NCBI GenBank assembly: GCA_964020155.1
Contig: OZ026554.1
Span: 2,590,327 to 2,654,326, forward strand
Direction: 5' to 3'
From: Chondrilla cf. caribensis
Lineage: Eukaryota; Porifera; Demospongiae; Chondrillida; Chondrillidae
DNA length: 64,000 bases
Under the pieces are notes generated by a model. The model searched no databases. It was not told where the DNA came from and saw only the letters and a program-made list of their open reading frames with translations. Each line of letters starts with the position of its first letter. The stretch's first letter is position 1. Of the stretch, positions 12,101 to 23,973 are shown piece by piece. The position numbers were made by a program, and so were the translations under genes.

Positions 12101-15100
12101 AAATGTTCCATTTACACTGAACAAGTCGTCATCCTCAAATGGTTCTCCTTCTAATTCTCCCAAGCATTCACCGACTTCTTCTAAGTTGTTTTCATCTCCG
12201 AATCTACGCTACTCTCCTCAGCCAACCAGAAGAGACACCAATGTGGCCACGCGTAGACGCTCTTTCACCATGTCCTGGTTCCAGAGGAGACAGTCAAAGA
12301 TGTCAGTTGAACCTGAAGAAGACGTGGCGTTGAATCTCCCCCCATTGGTGCTGGGAGACAAAAAGGACAGCGATGTTGTTACTTGCTTCCAGGAGGTGAG
12401 GACCTGTACCTACATAGCGGGGTAATTTTTCAATGTTAAAACTTTATGTTTTGTTTATTTGACCTAATACGTGGAAATTTATTTGTGAAATCACTACAAA
12501 CGACAGTATCCAAACACAAATGTAAAATATCGACACACAAATAGCAAATTATTACCATGAAGCACTTGTCTGAGCATGAAATTGCGAAATTTTCTTTTGT
12601 CAATTGTTTCTGCTCTGTGGTAGCATGTTGTGTAAGAGGATGTAGGATGTGAACAATGTGTTCACATCTGTGATGTTAACACATTTTGATATGATGCAAT
12701 TGTTAATTGTTACCAAAATGTATACCGTTTTATACATATGTATGCAACATGATAGCTGCACCCTTTCTACTAGTTGTATAGCATAAGGATAAAGTGATAA
12801 TTGATTGCCTCAGACTTAGCTGTGCTATACCTGTGCAGACTCTAACTTCACCCATAGATAGTACAATATAAGGACTCTTTTATCTGTGCTATAGCGTAAT
12901 CACGACTTGTACTCTTTACTATGGTGTTTGTATACGTAGTTGTTTGTTCTTACGTTTGTAGGAGCTGAAACTTTTAACTGATAGGATCAGCGGAAGTGGA
13001 ATGTCTGTCAATGATGCCCTGGTAATGGCTCCTTGTTATTTGTAGCTGTGTATCTAATTCAGCGGGTGACTTGCACTTAAGGTCTGGTTTTACATGTTTG
13101 TAGTTGTCAAGATTGCAAGTAATTGCTGTTGAACTGGAGTACAGGTTGGAGAACAAAACAGAAAAGTGAGCACTGTTCATTCCGTACTAGGTGCAGTGGG
13201 GCCTATTACAAACCTCTGAAATGAGATGTCATTTTTCCATTCATTGCTACTAATGAAATGCTTAGGTTTCCTCTTGATTGCTTTAAACTTCTGAATGTAC
13301 ATGCAGTTAGTGTAGTGATGTTGTAATTTTAGTGAGATGTGTGTATGTACGTACGTATGTGATCCCATCTTTATCTTTTTACAGTGCTAAGCAAGAAAAT
13401 GGGAATGACACAATTTCCAATACTCCGGAATCTGAAGTACAAGGAGATAGGGAAATTTCACCAGCCCCAGTCCCTCCACCACGAAAGCGAGGAAAATCCA
13501 AAAGCAAAGTCACTGATCAACAAAATACTGAAGAGGGTGCATCTGTCGAAGATTCAATTGGGCCTCCTCCAGAACCTCCGCCCAAACCTAAAGGACTTAG
13601 TCCTACACCAGAGCCCCAGGTTGAAGACCTTCCTTCTCGAGAACTCCCGCCCAATGCAGATGAACAGAGTCCTCCACCAGAAAATCCACCTGAACCACAA
13701 GATGAACAAACCTCTCCACTGGAATCCCCACCTACACAGGATGAAGGGAGTCCTCCACCAGAACCCCCACCTAAGCCACCAAATGAGCAGAGTCCGCCAC
13801 CAGAACCCCCACCTAAGCCACAAAATGAGCAGAGTCCGCCACCAGAACCCCCACCTAAGCCACAAAATGAGCAGAGTCCTCCACCAGAACCCCCACCTAA
13901 GCCACAAAATGAGCAGAGTCCTCCACCAGAACCCCCACCTAAGCCACAAAATGAGCAAAGTCCTCCACCAGAACCCCCACCTAAGCCACAAAATGAGCAG
14001 AGTTTGCCACCAGAACTCCCACCTAAGCCACAAAATGAACAGAGCTCTTCACCGGAGCCTCAGCTAAAACCTTCAAGCAATTTTGATGAAGATCAACCAA
14101 GTGATTTACAACCCGAGACATCCTCTTCACCAGTGCCAGGTGCTCCCCCTCCACCTCCTTTACCACCTGGTGCTGCTCCACCTCCTGCTCCTCCCCCACC
14201 TAATATCCCTGGGGTACCTCCCCCACCACCCCTACCTGGATCAGGTGTTCCTCCCCCACCACCACCCCCGCCTGGATCAGGAATTCCTCCCCCACCACCC
14301 CCACCTGGTGCATTAATGACTATTGCCTCAAGTGAGTAAACATCATTTGGGAACATCGACTAGTGTTTGCATCTCCATGTTGTGATATTTGATCCTGGTT
14401 TTTCTTATTAAGAGCTCTCCGCTCGATGGACACATGTACCAAAGATGAAAATGCGGCCATTTCATTGGAAGAAAATTCCTGATCCAAATGTTAGTTTTAG
14501 CAATGCTTGTAGTGGTTCATCCTTATGCTCAACTAATGCTGCTGGGTGTTCATTTGTATCCCCATAGCTTGAGAAATCCATCTGGGCAAAGACAGAAAAT
14601 GTAACTGCAAAATTGAATTTGAGTGAATTGGAATCCAACTTTAGTGGTACAGATGTACCTGTCCCCGAAAAGATGCTCCAAGGTGAGACGTCTACTTTCA
14701 TCAGATCAACAGGAACCAATGCAAGCCACCTATCTACATAGCTGGGACCAGCACTGTATGCTGCGTAGCATGTAATCTACTGTACCTGCCATTTAGAAGG
14801 CACTACTATAACTTGAATTTATGGAGTACTATTAATTTTCGAGTATTGTAGGGGCTATGATACTAGTTTGGAATGAATGTACAAATAAAAGGTCATAACC
14901 TTGAATTTGAATTAATTGATAATTTAATTAATCCTCCACTTTTCTAGTGGGTTCGCATATTTTAAATCACAAATACCCTGTTGTAGTGTAACCCTGGCAA
15001 CCTGACAATAATGGGATTGACTGCTGTGTTGAAGTTACCTCGCTCTTCTCCAGGTGCCAAGCAGACTCAGAAAAGCCTCATTGATAGCAAGAAGGCCCAA

Positions 15101-18100
15101 AATATAGGTATGTGCCTATTTATGTGCCATATGTTTGCTATCACTGCACATATCAGCGCTGTTTTGTGTGCGGGTACACGCGTAGGCAAGTGCGTATAAG
15201 TAAGGGCTGTCACAATGAACCGAAAGAGAAATTAGAAGGGAATAAGAAAGCGTCTCAAGTTGAAGTTGCAGATAATTATTCATGACGGGCACTACTAATG
15301 AAGTAGTATGCATTAAACATGTACGTAATTACATAGGTAATAAGTGCTGAATAGTAATTAGCTATGACAGCTACTGTTGTGATGGTAATAAGAGGATGAT
15401 TATAATTAACTACCAAGAATTCACTCTCAATTTGAAGTGGTCTATAGTGACTCCAAGGAGATGGGTATTTTCTGGCACATTGTTTGAATTCTACATTATT
15501 GACATGAATCTATTGTACAACAGGAAGTAATATGTGGATTTTGTACTCTTTCGATAATTCACCAAATTTGATAGTAAGCCACAGTTTTTACAAATCCAAT
15601 TGCTCCAGATTGAATGGGTAGATTACACTGTTCAGTTGTGAATACAACGAAGCAACATAGTCTTCTTTGTGACCTTCTTTGTTTGTATTAGAGTGCCTTC
15701 TGCATTCATCCCCCTGTGTATTGTACCTGTGTAGGTATTTTCCTCACTGCTGGTCACTTGGAAACTAGTAGTTTAGTGAAAAAACTGAACATTGTTGATG
15801 GAGAGGAGAGCCTAGACCTGGAAACTGTCCTCAATCTGAAACGGTATGTATGCATTTGTGTGCTTACTAATGCCTAATATTATGTACAGGCATACAGTAC
15901 GCATTTCGTCTTTCATTTCTGTTTATGCACAGGTATCAGCCTAGTGATGATGAGGTGGAGGTTTTCAACAAGTTTAAAGGCAAAAAAGAGGAACTCGCTG
16001 AATCTGACAGATTTATATTTGAAGTACGTACTGTCATTATTTGTTGTAGATATGATGAATATTGTGTACTTTACTGCATTGTTTCTGTACTGGATTGTAG
16101 TTGATGAAGGTACCTCTGCTGTCCAAACGGTTGGACCTGCTATTGACCATGAAGAGCTTCCCCGAAGAATTTGATGGTTTCTTACCTGTAAGTCATAACC
16201 CATAACCCAAGCCATAATGTATCAGACGCCGTCATTCTTTGCTCTGCACCTCTCTACCTCACTGGTGTAACCACTCCACTAAATACCAATGGACAACAGC
16301 ACTATCTTAAATTACAAACAATATACACTACTCTGCCATGGGATTACAATGACATGTACCCAACGATTGAATTGATATTATTTGTATTTTTACTTTTGTA
16401 CGTACAGTATACATAATAATTGTATAGTTTGATCATGATATCTTTTTCAACGAATACTTAGTATGTGTTTGGAAACCTTTGAATTGCTATAATTGTCCTT
16501 TTGATTTGAATTCCTGCGGTATAGCCTTTTGCCTCCCCATCCCCCAAATGATAAAGTTGTGAGAACAGCTCGGTTGTCTCATAACTTTCACATTATTCCA
16601 AGTTTCCTTTAAAAGTGCTTATGTTTAAGGTTTATTGTAAGTGTGTGTGTGCGTGCATGTGTGCTTGTGTGTTTGTACGTACATGATTTTATTATTACTA
16701 TAAATTAGTGCTGAGACGATTAATTGATTAATCGATTAATCAATCGATTTTCATTTCAAATCTACTTATTGATAATAGCACAAGCAAATCGATTAATCAC
16801 AGGAAGTAATTAAGTGAGTAGAACAGGAAGTCACCCCCACTTTATTACCCAGAACCTACACTCCATGGGTTCAATTTCGTACCTGAAATATGAGAAGGAC
16901 TCTATGAACTTCACTTCATGTCTATTGGATGACTATTCCATCTAATTAAGTGGGAGTGGTGTCCGGTCACGCCCACTTAATTACTTCCGGTGATAAATCG
17001 ATTAATCAATCGGTTAATATGTACTGATAATCGATTCGAAAATTACAACCGATTCCCAGCCCTACTATAAATGAATTTTTAAATATATTTGTTTCACACA
17101 TTAAATTATGTTTTTATTGCATGCTTATGTATTTTGTTTACATTTTGTCCAACACTAAACATGTGTTTTTGTATGTACATAATTGGTGTACATTATGTGT
17201 GCCTCTGCGTCTTTTCTTACAGAACTTTAAACTTGCAAGTCATTCTTGTCAAGAAATGTACAGCAGTGCAAAGTTTGTAAAGTGTTTGGAATATATCCTA
17301 GCTGTTGGCAATTATCTCAACGCCAATACAAATCGTGGCAAATTGAATGGCTTCAATCTAACATTCCTTCCAAAGGTATGTGTGTGTACTGTTCATTCAA
17401 ACAAGCTAGATTACAACCACATGCAGTCTATGTGAGATATGCAAGGTGAACATATTTTCTTCCATTTGTATGACCTGTGCTACACATGGGGATTATGATC
17501 GGGGATTGATTGTATTAGGTACTGTCGTAACTGTACCATGGAATTAGGCTTGCTTGACGGTACAATTTTGTGATTGCTTTGCTTGCTTTCTCATTTGTTC
17601 CTTTTGACTGTAGTTGGTGGATGTGAAGGGGAAGAACAGACGCTTAACTTTATTGCATTATGTTATCGAGCAAATGGCAGCAAACCAACCAGAATTATTG
17701 GGTCTCTACGAGGAGATGTCCACATGTGCTCAGGCATCAGAAGGTATGTCAATGCTTAGTTACCACCAGGCCTTCTGTTACGTACCATGTAGTACAAGGG
17801 TGCATGCAGTAAATATGGTACTTAATAGAAAGCCGGATAATGACTAGTACGTGCCTACAGGGAATATGGACTGTATTATGTACACTCAGTCAATGGAGAG
17901 TCCATAACCACCAGCAGTGGTAAGGTCCAACTGCCTATATCTGTAGCTTTTAGTGTTGGAACCCTTTTCCAAATCGCACCAGGTATTTCATGACAAATCC
18001 ATGCCCCCTGTTTGTATTTGATACCCAACCTGAGAATAGATGTGGAACGTATGTATACCTTCATTCATTCTTGTTTTATATGTTTTCCTCATTGTCACAG

Positions 18101-21100
18101 TGTCAATCAAGGGCATTGTTGGAGAATTTGATGGTAAGTTTCCTATCTGCTAAGTATGCGTAATTCATGGACAGGACATACGTATGTAGTACATTGTAAT
18201 AATATTATGGCTGTGTGTACATAGTTGTACACATACGTGTGTAGTCTAACTTTCTTTTACATAAGTACAGTACATTGAAGGGTACCTCAATCTGTGTACT
18301 ATTTATTAGAGGTATTTGTTATTAGTACAGTGTGAAAAGTGTACATGAGCTAGAGACGGATTAAAGTGTGTGTATCAACAAACGTGTGTACTAACCAGGG
18401 TACTCCAGATCTGTACTTGTCACAGAGGTACTTGCTATCAGTACTGATCGACAGGGACTAATGCCAACCAACGGATGTACCTACTAGAATACCAAATTGT
18501 ATTGTACTGTACCTGTAGCCACATAGTGATGGGATATAATTATTATTATGAAGTCCAGTTTGTTTGTTTTTTAATGGGATGTTATTATGAGGCCATATTT
18601 GGTTCATTTATTGTTAGTGATGGAGAAACAATTGGACAAGATTGACAGAAATGCTTCAGCTGTTTTAGGGCATCAAAGTGTACCAAACGAAGCTAAAAGG
18701 TTGCTAAACCAGTCTGTACAGGTATGTAGTATATTTGTACCCACACAGTATTATGTGTGTGCTTATGTACTGTATACACAATACTTATGTACGTTACACA
18801 TGGCACTGATCATGAACATGGTTTGTAGTGGTTGCATAAGTTGAATCCTTCGGAGAATGTGATGGAATCCCAAGTTAAGAACAAACTAGATACTCTATTG
18901 CACATGTTTCCTTCCTATTTCCTTTATTTAGTGTGGATTACATTAGTACTATGTAATCAATATTTTTTCTTGAAGATTTTATGAGTTATCTGTCAAAATG
19001 TACCAACTTATAAACATATGTACACGTAGATGTACATATACGTACATACAGTGTGTATGTACGTGTATATACTAGATCACGCACGATATTGTGAGATGAT
19101 CTTATGGGTTCGCTTAATAATATTATTATTGCGTTAACCTTGTCTTGTACGAGTTAATCGTACCTGAACACTTGAATGCATGCAAATGATTTGTGTCATG
19201 TACCACACGTACATGTTTATCTTGGTTCACAGGTCTTCTTAGAGAAGTACCGAGTAGAGTTGCAGGGTGTAGTCTCTGATGGCCGGAAAATGGAGCAGAC
19301 CTACTTTGACATATTGGTAGGTAACTATGAGGGACTTGCAAGATTAGTCCTTGTCAGATTTTCCTATCAGGATTTCATGGCTGGCTATATGTACAGTAGT
19401 ACTGCAAACCAAGCAAAGCTCGAAAATTTGATTGTGTTATGCAATTTGTCCTAACTAAGGGTGTTAGTCATTTATGCTGTACTGTCTTTTAACACATATT
19501 ACTTATATCTGTATTGTATCGATATACTAAGGAATGTACATGTTTTGGTTGACTATACCTCTGCCTTTAAGATGTAGCATTTGTATACAGAGTAAGAGGT
19601 TATGTGCCCTCTTGAAAACTCCTCTAAATACATGCTTGGACTCTCTATCCACTCTAGTCAAAATGCCTACGATATAGCATTACTATGGATTCCAATCTTG
19701 CTTGTCCTCATTATTTTGCAACTATTCTTTGCCCATTCTTTGCCATCTGAAGCAAACCCTGTCACATGTTGTTACCCCCATTTGTTGCTCTTGTTGTGTA
19801 TTTCATATTACAGTTGTATCCATTCCTTCCCTTGCAGGAGAGGTTTGGAGCACCTGTGGACACGGATTCAGAAGAATTGTTCAGAGCAATGAGTACTTTC
19901 CTTAAGCAGTTCTTGGCAGCTAGAAAGGATCTCTATCCCGACTGGAATCCACAAGAGTATGTTATAAATGCATATGAATGGTCGTATGAAGAACTAGTTG
20001 GGTAATCCTGATTAAAAGACATGTTTTTCTTATAGACGTGGTCAACTGCTAGCTTTATTAATCTGATACAGAATTTTTCTATTCGTTTGCCTTTTCCACA
20101 GTTGTAATTCTAACAGTTCATGATTCACTGTTTGTCATTGATCGGTCACCCACAATCTCAATGGCTGGTTCATGCTAGGTAGTTAGTGAATCACTAGTAG
20201 TGAAACAGAACAGCAGTTGACCATTACGTACCAATTTCTACGTAGTGTGGTATGTGATATTAAAAGCCATGGTAAATTTGTGAATTTACATTACAATCTG
20301 AATTCTCACAATACTCAATTACGGTAGTTGTTTGAGCCTTTTGTTGTAGCACTTTGGAGGGTAGATACATAAGTTGATAACTGTCCCTGAAGGTAACTTT
20401 CACAGGTTGGCAACTGTGATCGGGGCAATAATACGCTCATCAGTTTTAGTGCGTGGAAGTGTGATACATTATAGTGTTTATTTCTTCGTTTTGTCTCAGA
20501 CCGTCTGTTCTCAGTCGATGTAAATCCCCACCATCCAAATCCGGAAGTGTCGATAAGACTTCTCCGGCTAATGGACAGGTTGTTGTGGATGGGACACCTG
20601 GTGTACAAGAAGTGAGGAGAATGTTTGCTTTGATGATAATGCACTCAAGAGGGTATCATTATGGATGTGATTGTCTTGTGTAGAATGGAACAAAGTACAA
20701 AATTCCCAGGCAAATACAACAACAGCAGAAAACACAAGCTGTGAGCATTTCATGGGAAATTATGTCCGTACATCTTAGTGTAGGTGTAGTTGTACCTGTA
20801 TGAGTTTACCTTCCACGTACGTGGGTGTAGTGATTGTTGTATATACTGAATATGTTTGTACTATGTATTAGCTGTGAAACTTTACTATTCACCTATGCAT
20901 AATAGTTCATAGTTCATAGTTTTTAGCTGTATTTGGCACTATTGGCTGCAATTATTACCCCTGGTCATATTAGGAACTGGCAGCATCTCTGAAAAATGCT
21001 TTTAAGAAGGGCGATATCACATCTGATGCAAATACACTTGTAAGTTCTACTGTTAGCTTTGCTTGATAATTACTCATGTATAATAATAATAATATTTTAG

Positions 21101-22125
21101 CAGTTGTAAGAAAAGGGACATCTTGGTTGTTAGCATAAATCCTAATACAGGCTTAAATACGATATAGTGTAGATTTTCAAATTGTCATTTTTCTTTTCGA
21201 TAAATATGATCTTAATAACCTTATAATTAGTAGAATGTTCTCTGTAAGTGTGGTGACCCTACAATGTGGAGTTTTAGAGATATATTGCATTTCCCACCTA
21301 TTTGAAATATACCATTCTTCTATGCAGGGAGATATGTGTGCCTTAGTGTGCAATTACATGTTCATTCACAATGCTGTGAATGGGATATTCGCGATTCATA
21401 ATATAGAATATTGAACAAGTCTTCTTGTCCATTACTCACTCACAACAGCTTATATTCAAAATACACAATGAGGATGTGAAACTGGCATCCTCTCCTACTT
21501 GCTTGACATCATTTACTCATATTTTACAGAGGCTGTAATAGGCTACTGGAAATAACTTGTTTGCACATACTAAAATGTCTACGCAAAGCAATAAACTCAG
21601 TATATTTCATGAACGAAATGGGTTATTGCAATTCCAAAAACACCATTGTAGTGCTCTGCGATAGAGCATTTGAATGATGTGAGAAATCAAAAATACACAA
21701 TAGTGAAAAAGAGGTCCTTTCCGCAGATCCGCTCACATAATATTATTATTATAAAAATATTATGTGTATATTTTAATACTATCTTTAAGGCCAATCTTAA
21801 ACATGTCAAAAGAGACTCAGTCCCTCAAACGAAACCGGAGAAAATTGAAGGGCATTTCGAAATGAGGGACAGTTCAAAGAAGCGCTGGATCAAGAGATAC
21901 ATTGAGTTGGATGCCACTCAGTTGCAGTGGTACAAGAGCAAAGGAGGAAGATATGTCAACCACATTTCCCTACCTGGGTGCAAGGTCACGCTGGATGCTC
22001 CAACGGTGGTAGGAGTGCAGACGTCAGATGCATCATGGAGCATATTGTGTCCCACTTCTGAGGTGGCGGAAAAACTCAAAAATGCAATTGCCAATAGAAG
22101 TTCCGGAAAACTTTGGAATTATTAA
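4848..22125 (+). CDS. Formin with two PH domains (PHCF-like), 29 inferred exons
   Basis: Actin nucleation and elongation factor; FH2 dimers build unbranched filaments and FH1 feeds profilin-actin. Exons read from splice sites and frame: 4848-4934, 5735-5878, 5966-6058, 6591-6671, 8419-8482, 9137-9321, 9785-9888, 10243-10306, 11333-11393, 11896-12395, 12962-13021, 13104-13165, 13385-14331, 14413-14489, 14568-14682, 15054-15107, 15735-15843, 15933-16023, 16101-16187, 17223-17375, 17614-17743, 18101-18133, 18618-18721, 19233-19316, 19838-19956, 20500-20611, 20684-20740, 20974-21039, 21790-22125. All phases match, total 4179 nt, about 1392 residues. Order: unassigned N-terminus (1-156), PH (about 178-290), Ser/Pro linker, FH1 (about 555-815), FH2 (about 828-1200), tail, second PH (about 1300-1385). 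This fits the PH-domain-containing formins of invertebrates (Pruyne's PHCF group, from memory). The start in exon 1 is the least certain part. Confidence 0.88.
6087..6197. repeat. (TG)n microsatellite in formin intron 3
   Basis: About 110 bp of TG with two short interruptions, beginning 28 nt after the donor of exon 3 (6059). On the transcript it is a long UG tract next to a 5' splice site. Confidence 0.95.
6672..8418. other. Formin intron 4, nothing recognised
   Basis: A 1.75-kb AT-rich intron. I looked for further exons because of the phase change and found none with good splice sites and an open frame other than 8419-8482. No transposon ends are visible. Confidence 0.5.
9137..11393 (+). 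other. Formin exons 6-9: first PH domain
   Basis: The joined exons give a typical PH pattern. Strand 1 is KEGLLEKKG, followed by WPKRFVRITKGELFYAK (strands 2 and 3), a DPLNIIDL strand, VVTLHNNRSFRF, and a C-terminal helix around ERDEWFSAMMEAM that holds the conserved tryptophan. Such domains bind phosphoinositides or proteins at membranes, so this one probably places the formin at a membrane; ligand specificity cannot be read. Confidence 0.85.
10775..10920. mobile_element. Short copy of the TACAGTC MITE family
   Basis: The left end CAGTCAAACCTCTTTACA and the reverse-complemented right end CAGTCAAACGTCTTCACAA form terminal inverted repeats; TA follows the right end. It holds one full internal unit (CCAAGGGTGATGTTGTGGAG through GGAACACTA) and a diverged second one. 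It matches the expanded element at 1471-1870 and lies in formin intron 8. Confidence 0.65.
11658..11766. repeat. Impure CA-rich microsatellite in formin intron 9
   Basis: A CA-rich run interrupted by GCATGCACGCACGC, just upstream of exon 10. Confidence 0.9.
11896..12395 (+). other. Formin exon 10: Ser/Pro-rich linker with basic patch
   Basis: This 500-nt exon encodes a low-complexity, Ser-, Pro- and Asn-rich linker, probably disordered. Near its middle is a basic, Ser-containing patch with RRRSFTMSWFQRRQSK, a plausible phosphorylation or membrane-contact site. Exons 11 and 12 then add a short amphipathic helical stretch (SRLQVIAVELEYRLENK), a candidate short coiled coil before FH1. Confidence 0.7.
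13741..14037 (+). repeat. 42-nt coding tandem repeat in FH1 (14-residue units)
   Basis: About seven head-to-tail copies encode NEQSPPPEPPPKPQ-type units. They are nearly identical at the DNA level, with synonymous changes such as CCG/CCT, which points to recent expansion. Each unit fixes one Glu and one Lys among prolines. It precedes the classical uninterrupted proline tracts at about 14140-14310 (PPPPPLPP, PPPPPPPP and similar) that would bind profilin. Confidence 0.9.
14413..19956 (+). other. Formin exons 14-25: complete FH2 domain
   Basis: The domain opens with the lasso motif KMRPFHWKKIP (Trp at about residue 835). It continues through LIDSKKAQNIGIFL, RYQPSDDEVEVF, LAESDRFIF, LLTMKSFPEEF, the hallmark ILAVGNYLNANTNRG with GFNLTFLPKL, and then LTLLHYVIEQM. 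It ends in a long helical segment through MSTFLKQFLAARKDLYP. All subdomains (lasso, linker, knob, coiled coil, post) are present without a break, so nucleation activity is expected. Confidence 0.92.
16698..17072. mobile_element. hAT-type MITE with 8-bp target-site duplication
   Basis: The element spans 16706-17064 (359 bp) and is flanked on both sides by CTATAAAT (16698-16705 and 17065-17072), a perfect 8-bp target duplication as hAT transposases make. Its ends, TAGTGCTGAGACGATTAA and the reverse-complemented TAGGGCTGGGAATCGGTT, are imperfect terminal inverted repeats. Inner ATTAATCGATTAATC blocks can also fold. No coding capacity. It lies in the intron between formin exons 19 and 20. Confidence 0.85.
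20974..22125 (+). other. Formin exons 28-29: DAD-like helix and C-terminal PH domain
   Basis: Exon 28 encodes an amphipathic helix, ELAASLKNAFKKGDIT, in the position where diaphanous-type formins carry the autoinhibitory DAD. The resemblance is loose. Exon 29 encodes a PH-like domain: KIEGHFEMRD, KKRWIKRYIELDATQLQWYK, HISLPGCKVTL, SWSILCP, and a final helix VAEKLKNAIAN. That helix lacks the tryptophan usual in PH domains. The stop TAA is at 22123-22125. Confidence 0.75.
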
Positions 22126-22397
22126 ATTTGACATTCTTACAAAGTGTGTGATGTTGTGCAATATTGTTTTATAGTGTTTCTTGAATGTACTATTAATTGA
22201 TTCTATGTATTGTAATAATTATTATATGAAATTTATTATTGTTACAGTAATGATGATAATCATTATAGTGGTTGAACATAATGTATACAGTAAGATATTT
22301 AGAAATTCGAAAAATGTATATAGGAGGTGCAAGGGTGGGTGCATCAATCACATGATAAGATAGTATTATAATATTATATAATATGTTTATTATGCAT

Positions 22398-22403
22398 AAT
22401 AAA
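22398..22403 (+). terminator. Candidate polyadenylation signal of the formin
   Basis: AATAAA about 270 nt after the stop codon, in an AT-rich 3' region. It is the first clear canonical signal downstream of exon 29. Confidence 0.45.
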
Positions 22404-23059
22404 TTTCTAATATTATAATAATATTATTATTAATTTACGTATATAGGTCTCAATGTGCCTCCGTATACTATTATTATATTCCACTGTATACCTACATCCC
22501 TCACCTAGGTTCTAGTGTAGTACAGAGGTGAGGGGACAGGTAGTCGGGGAGGGCCGGGGGTAGTCAGGTTGATTATTATTGCACACGGGCCCTTGATCAT
22601 GCATGGGTTCAGTTGGCTTTTTATATGGTACGTAAGGGACACCACCCCAGGTTTGCCTTGCATCTATATATAATGATAATGTGTTATTAGCTATTCATAT
22701 TATATATTATTATGTGTGATGATAATTATTCTTAGTGAAATATGAATTTGAAATATAAATTTGCACATTCTAGTATATTATAAGCATTGCCAAGTACTTC
22801 AGATTCATAACTCCTGGTGCTGCCACCCACTGTACTCGAAATGGTTGTACGTGTAGTTTATAACAATTACAGTTACTTAGCTTATATGTCATGTTAGGGG
22901 ACATGCAAAGACATGCACACAAGACACATGAATAACAAGAATAATATAGTAATAATAGTTATAAAAATAGAATTATAACTAGTAAAATAATAATATACCG
23001 CATATACTATAATTAGTACATAGAACATATTACGTACCTGAAACACTCTACACATAATA
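22404..23059. other. Intergenic region
   Basis: AT-rich sequence with one more GC-rich block (about 22490-22660, with GGGGAGGGCCGGGGG). I see no gene, repeat end or RNA signature in it. Confidence 0.4.
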
Positions 23060-23550
23060 TTATGTAGCTGTAGACACTAGCAATCGGGCCTCTTCAATAC
23101 AGTGTATGCATAATACAGAGAGAGGTAAATTTAAACTCAGCAAGCCTCTCAATGTTGTCTCCTTCCCTGAATGTGTTGCTGCTCCTCCTGCTTCTTGTGC
23201 AGCGCTAGCTTTCTGCTTGAGAGAATTGCAAAATGTGTCAACACGTGACATCCCATATCAAGGATCTCCCCTTTGACCATGGGATTGTGGGATGATAGAT
23301 TGACAGGCAGAATCTGGCGCATGAGTCCAAAGGCTCCATCAGCAGATGCCAGAAAGGCTGATGGTGTGAGATTGGAGGCACTCCGGAATCCAAGAATACT
23401 AACATTATTGGGAAGAGTTGCCTGTAACCAGGACGAATCTCCTGGATTGAAATTAATGGTGGAAATTCTTGAAACAATGGACATTAGGATGTTGTCCCAG
23501 GATGTCAAGGGTGGAGATGAAAAAGCAGAAGATGTCTGAACCACAGTGGC
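23060..23550 (-). pseudogene. Internally deleted LINE (RT thumb joined to nuclease-like domain)
   Basis: On the minus strand, one frame gives SNLTPSAFLASADGAFGL, matching MLAPSAFLASASG in the LINE at 39.1-41.0 kb. Shortly after, in another frame, comes PWSKGRSLIWDVTC, matching PWAKGRALVWDVTC of the same element. The roughly 130 residues that separate these motifs in the longer element are missing, and the frame shifts between them. It is a dead, internally deleted relative. Confidence 0.65.
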
Positions 23551-23607
23551 ACCTACAATATATACTCAAAGTTAAAATGCTAGTACATTATATGCATATA
23601 TTAAACA

Positions 23608-23628
23608 CATACACACACACACACACAC

Positions 23629-23678
<50 letters not shown>

Positions 23679-23702
23679 GTACGCACACGCACGCACACAC
23701 AT
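23608..23702. repeat. (CA)n microsatellite
   Basis: CA dinucleotides with a few CG and CGTACG interruptions. Confidence 0.95.
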
Positions 23703-23973
23703 CATACACCAAATTGCAGCATATTACTTGGTCATGACATTAATTTTCAGCTGCTGAAGTTGTTCAATGCATGCATCATTGTGCATACAGATACTGTTAA
23801 TAAACCATGCAACGTTTTGTTGCTGGTGATGAACATGACATGTACACATGCACTATGTTTGGCGACTAGAGCGGATATTGATTTCATGGGATAATCACAT
23901 GCTGCCTTGTCTTGTCAATCTCATTTCGAATTCAGAAATATTCGGTTTGCGCTCGAGTCACATGCACGTGAAA

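Noticed and set aside
13554..14356. Trp/Leu-rich and Gly-rich minus-strand open frames
   Set aside because: They are antisense shadows of the FH1 repeat and proline tracts; the plus-strand frame has matching splice phases and family motifs.
20500..20578. Shorter version of formin exon 26 using donor CAG|GTTGTT
   Set aside because: It keeps the frame too, but GAA|GTGAGG at 20612 is a stronger donor; both could be used.
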